From assembly GCA_030622395.1 (NCBI GenBank), contig JAUXGF010000114.1, positions 1-8,009 of the forward strand: a stretch of 8,009 nt of DNA, in the 5' to 3' direction. Position numbers and translations under genes: made by a program. The stretch comes from Calditrichaceae bacterium. Its GTDB lineage: Bacteria > Calditrichota > Calditrichia > Calditrichales > Calditrichaceae. The notes beneath the pieces were generated by a model that made no database searches, was not told the origin of the DNA, and saw nothing but the letters and a program-made list of their open reading frames with translations. Shown here one piece after another: positions 5,088 to 8,009 of the stretch; position 1 is the stretch's first letter, and the number at the start of each line of letters is the position of its first letter.

Positions 5088-7465
5088 TAATTTCTTATAA
5101 TTGGTTAAAAGAATATATTGATATTGATCTAACTCCCCAGGAATTAGCAGATAGTCTAACTGAAGCCGGTTTTGAAGTAGAAGAATTATATCCGGTTATT
5201 CTACCTTTCAGCGGCGTTATTGTCGGCAAAGTTGAAAAGGTCGAAAAACATCCCAATGCTGATAAATTATCTGTTTGCAGCGTTTCAACGGGAAGTGAAG
5301 AATTTCAGGTAATTTGCGGCGCGCCGAATGTTGCGGAAGGACAGGTTGTTCCCTTTGCCGGAGTGGGCGCCGTTCTTCCTAAGGATTTTAAAATCAGAAA
5401 GGCGAAAATCAGGGGCGTTGAATCCTTTGGTATGATTTGTTCCAAAGAAGAATTAGGAATTGAAGAATCTTCCGAGGGCATTTGGGCTTTTGAAGAAGAA
5501 TATGAAACAGGCGCCAATGTATATGACCTGTTATCAAAAGATCAGGATTATATTTTAGATTTATTTATTACTCCTAACCGCCCGGACTGTTTATGCGTTA
5601 TCGGAATTGCCCGTGAAGTTGCGGCTATAACAGGGAATAAATTAAGGCTGCCGGAATTTTACGTAGAAGAGGAAACCAATCAAAAAATAGATTCATTTAT
5701 TTCTATTAATATTGAAGATGAAATCGGCTGTCCCAGATATGCAGCCCGGGTTATCCGAAATATTAAAATTGAACCAAGTCCGCTGTGGATGAGGAAAAAA
5801 TTAGAAACAGTCGGAATACGGTCAATCAATAATATTGTTGATATTACTAACTTTGTTTTAATGGAAACAGGACACCCGCTGCATGCTTTTGATTTATCAC
5901 AAATTAAAGGACCGGAAATAAATGTACGCGCCAGCAGAAAAAACGAAACGTTTATAACGCTTGACAATAAAGAACGCCAATTACCTGAAAACACTGTTTT
6001 GATTTGCGATGAAGAACGCCCTGTCGCCATCGGCGGTATAATGGGAGGGCAAAATTCTGAAGTTTCCGGCGCAACAGTGGATGTTTTGTTAGAAGCCGCC
6101 TATTTTAAACCGGAACGTATTTCTTATTCCGGTAAAAAATTAGGATTAAGTTCAGAAGCTTCGCAGCGCTTTGAGCGCGGAGCTGATCCGAATGGAGTAA
6201 TACAGGCAATTAATCGGGCCGCCGCTCTTATGGCTGAAATCGCCGGCGGTAAAGTTGTGCAGGGTATTTGTGACGTTTATCCTAATCCAATTAAACCTGA
6301 AGAAATAAAATTTAGACCCGAAAAGGTAAACCGCCTGCTTGGATCGAATTTAAGCTCTGATATAATTTTTGAAAAATTAAAAGGCTTGCAGCTTGTCATT
6401 AAAAATGAAAAAGTTGTCATACCTACGTTTCGCGTTGATCTGAGAAAGGAAGTAGACCTTATTGAAGAAGTAGCCCGTCTTGTAAATTTCTCAAATTTAC
6501 CTTCACGGGACTATACTGAAGTTCCTTATGAAATTAATCAGCCGGAGCAAGAAAACATTAATAATTTTCTACGTGATAAATTATTGGAGTTAGGGATTAA
6601 TGAGGCGGCGACAAACAGCATGCTGAAAGCGGAAGAAGCTGAAATTTTTCAACAGGGTAAAAATATTACCATCTTAAATCCGATCAGCGATGATATGACA
6701 ACAATGCGTCCATCGCTTTTGCCGGGATTACTTAAAGCTGTAAATTATAATATCAATCGGAATATGGCGGATTTGCGTTTATTTGAGATTGGGCGAATTT
6801 TTACAAATTATAAAGAAAACCAATTGCCTGATCAACCTTATGCCCTGTCTGCCGTGATAACAGGAAGACGCTGCCCGGAAGCATGGAACTCGGATAAAGA
6901 GTCTGTTGATTTTTATGATATAAAAGGAATAATGGAATCTTTTTTAAGTAAAATATTTCTTGACAATTTTAAATTTATTTTATATGATAAAACTAAATAC
7001 CTGATGAAGGGCGAGTCGGCTGCCGTTAAAATTAATGATGAAATTGTTGGCGTTTGCGGTAAAATTGCCGATGATACTATTAAGGCGTTTGGGATAGAGA
7101 ATTTTGTATATGCATTTGAATTAGACGTCGATAAAATATCAAATAAAATAAACTTTGACAGGAAATACGATCCGATTCCCAAATATCCTTATGTTGAAAG
7201 AGACATAGCTCTTGTTCTTGATAATAAAATATCTGCTTCTGAAGTGATTGGCTATATAGATCAGATTGGCGGATCCTTGCTTAATCATGTGGATATCTTT
7301 GATGTGTTTCATGGCGGGAATATACCTGCGGATAAAAAAAGTTTAGCTGTCAGAATGCGTTTTCAGTCTACGGAACACACTTTAAGCGATAAAGAAGTAG
7401 ATCAAACATTTAACAAAATCATTAAACAAACAAGTAAACAATTTAATGCAAGCCTGCGGGAATAA
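5084..7465 (+). CDS. pheT: Phenylalanyl-tRNA synthetase beta subunit
   Basis: The beta subunit carries tRNA recognition and editing of mischarged Tyr-tRNA-Phe, and forms the alpha2-beta2 enzyme with PheS. The 793 residues match the family's full length. Domains in order: B1 start (MIISYNWLKEYIDID); an OB-fold tRNA-binding domain (about 42-150, with VEKHPNADKLSVCSV and VICGAPNV); the B3/B4 editing region (about 210-400, with HPLHAFD, IGGIMGG and LSSEASQRFERGADP); B5 (about 405-470, with PTFRVDLRKEVDLIEEVARL); a degenerate class II-like core (about 490-690, with LNPISDDMTTMRPSLLPG and RLFEIGR); and the C-terminal ferredoxin-fold anticodon domain (about 698-793, starting PKYPYVERDIAL). It starts ten bases after pheS with a weak ribosome binding site, suggesting coupling. 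The next gene begins four bases after its stop. Confidence 0.98.
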   Translation: MIISYNWLKEYIDIDLTPQELADSLTEAGFEVEELYPVILPFSGVIVGKVEKVEKHPNADKLSVCSVSTGSEEFQVICGAPNVAEGQVVPFAGVGAVLPKDFKIRKAKIRGVESFGMICSKEELGIEESSEGIWAFEEEYETGANVYDLLSKDQDYILDLFITPNRPDCLCVIGIAREVAAITGNKLRLPEFYVEEETNQKIDSFISINIEDEIGCPRYAARVIRNIKIEPSPLWMRKKLETVGIRSINNIVDITNFVLMETGHPLHAFDLSQIKGPEINVRASRKNETFITLDNKERQLPENTVLICDEERPVAIGGIMGGQNSEVSGATVDVLLEAAYFKPERISYSGKKLGLSSEASQRFERGADPNGVIQAINRAAALMAEIAGGKVVQGICDVYPNPIKPEEIKFRPEKVNRLLGSNLSSDIIFEKLKGLQLVIKNEKVVIPTFRVDLRKEVDLIEEVARLVNFSNLPSRDYTEVPYEINQPEQENINNFLRDKLLELGINEAATNSMLKAEEAEIFQQGKNITILNPISDDMTTMRPSLLPGLLKAVNYNINRNMADLRLFEIGRIFTNYKENQLPDQPYALSAVITGRRCPEAWNSDKESVDFYDIKGIMESFLSKIFLDNFKFILYDKTKYLMKGESAAVKINDEIVGVCGKIADDTIKAFGIENFVYAFELDVDKISNKINFDRKYDPIPKYPYVERDIALVLDNKISASEVIGYIDQIGGSLLNHVDIFDVFHGGNIPADKKSLAVRMRFQSTEHTLSDKEVDQTFNKIIKQTSKQFNASLRE

Positions 7466-7469
7466 TTGA

Positions 7470-7760
7470 ATGAATCTTGCTCAATTTGACAAATTAAAGG
7501 AGTTGGTTGAAGAAGTAGTAATAAAATTACGTCAATTAAAATATAGAAATATTAAATTAGAAAAAGAGAATATTAAATTAAAGAACAGACTTCAAACATT
7601 TGAACAACTCTCTGGTGAATTTGATTTAAATGTATATGAAAATTTAAAAAGTGAAAATGAAAGGTTAAAAAATAAGAATCAAGAAGTTAATTTACATTTA
7701 AAAAAACTTGTTTCACAATTAGAACAAAAAGCATTCCAAAGTAGTGGTGTTGATTTATAA
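7470..7760 (+). CDS. Small coiled-coil protein, ZapB-like
   Basis: The 96-residue protein is almost wholly helical in character. Heptad-like stretches run from about 5-47 and 57-88, with a break at SGEFDLNVY (48-56). It contains no Cys, Trp or Pro, no signal peptide and no membrane segment, so it is cytosolic. The N terminus (MNLAQFDKLKELVEEVVIKL) resembles in layout the start of E. coli ZapB (MSLEVFEKLEAKVQQAI, recalled from memory). It lies directly upstream of zapA, and ZapB binds ZapA to stabilise the Z ring. Coiled coils resemble one another easily, so the similarity is suggestive only and I give no gene symbol. Spacing of four bases to pheT and 17 to zapA implies co-transcription. The ribosome binding site is weak (GGGAA at 7458-7462). 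Lys and Asn are frequent and the codons are AT-rich compared with pheT. Confidence 0.75.
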   Translation: MNLAQFDKLKELVEEVVIKLRQLKYRNIKLEKENIKLKNRLQTFEQLSGEFDLNVYENLKSENERLKNKNQEVNLHLKKLVSQLEQKAFQSSGVDL

Positions 7761-7777
7761 TACAAGGAAATAAAATA

Positions 7778-8009
7778 ATGGCTCCTGGCCAAATACGCGT
7801 AAATATTTTTGGATCAGAATATACATTAATCGCTGATAATAATGAAAATTACGTTAATGAAATTGCACAATATGTTGATGATAAAATGAGAGAGATAGAT
7901 CGTGCACAATCTATAAAATCATCATCAAAAATAGCTATTTTAACGGCATTAAATATAGCGGATGAATTGTTTCAGGAGCGCATATATAGAAAAAAATTAA
8001 TTGATCAAT
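7778..8009 (+). CDS. zapA: Cell division protein ZapA, N-terminal part (runs off the window)
   Basis: ZapA binds FtsZ at midcell and bundles its filaments to support the Z ring. The 77 visible residues show the ZapA pattern: a short beta-hairpin start (IRVNIFGSEYTLIADNNE, 6-23), then YVNEIAQYVDDKMREI (25-40), and the conserved ALNIADELF segment (57-65) in the first long helix. The C-terminal coiled coil that forms the tetramer is beyond the window. AAGGA at 7764-7768 precedes ATG 7778 by nine bases. The gene follows the coiled-coil ZapB-like gene after 17 bases and the pheT gene before it, and is probably read from the same transcript. Confidence 0.9.
   Translation, partial: MAPGQIRVNIFGSEYTLIADNNENYVNEIAQYVDDKMREIDRAQSIKSSSKIAILTALNIADELFQERIYRKKLIDQ

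Noticed and set aside
5680..6030. Minus-strand open frame of 116 codons inside pheT, and a similar one of 113 codons inside pheS (4726-5067)
   Set aside because: Both lie wholly opposite conserved synthetase sequence, show no motif, and are shadows of the coding strand.
1..8009. CRISPR array, insertion sequence, integrase, toxin-antitoxin or phage genes
   Set aside because: I saw no regularly spaced repeats, no terminal inverted repeats and no such protein families; all the recognisable genes are core functions.

Overview
This AT-rich bacterial window is a conserved block of translation genes, all on the + strand, followed by the start of a cell-division gene pair. I found no mobile element, CRISPR array, phage gene or defence gene. 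Three features point to a bacterium with an ordinary sigma-70/Shine-Dalgarno system: clear AAGGAG-type ribosome binding sites, promoters close to TTGACA/TATAAT, and rho-independent terminators. The order thrS-infC-rpmI-rplT-pheS-pheT followed by a small coiled-coil gene and zapA recalls deep-branching members of the Bacteroidota/FCB side of the tree. That placement is an inference from gene order and is weak.

Layout. Bases 1-490 are very AT-rich with no convincing gene. Two tRNA genes follow, tRNA-Tyr(GUA) at 540-623 and tRNA-Val(GAC) at 713-786. Each appears to have its own promoter and its own hairpin terminator, and neither encodes its CCA end. thrS then starts at a TTG (862), only 33 bases beyond the tRNA-Val terminator. 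After a 108-base gap that can fold into a compact three-helix structure come infC, rpmI and rplT, encoding IF3, L35 and L20. infC has no usual start codon: the sequence supports an AUC start at 2881 behind a strong Shine-Dalgarno. A hairpin plus T-run lies between rplT and pheS. pheS and pheT, the two subunits of phenylalanyl-tRNA synthetase, are nearly contiguous. A 96-residue coiled-coil protein resembling ZapB in layout follows, then the N-terminal 77 codons of zapA, cut by the window edge.

How the genes work together. Two aminoacyl-tRNA synthetases (Thr and Phe), an initiation factor, two large-subunit ribosomal proteins and two tRNAs form a translation-supply cluster. The likely control points are the AUC start of infC, on which IF3 can act, the structured infC leader, a candidate site for L20 autoregulation, and the hairpin before pheS. 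The two last genes probably ride on the pheST transcript and would link its output to Z-ring assembly factors.

The window is largely ordinary core genome. Its most interesting points are regulatory: the non-canonical infC start, the uncharacterised leader fold, and the pheS-pheT junction with a four-codon reading frame.
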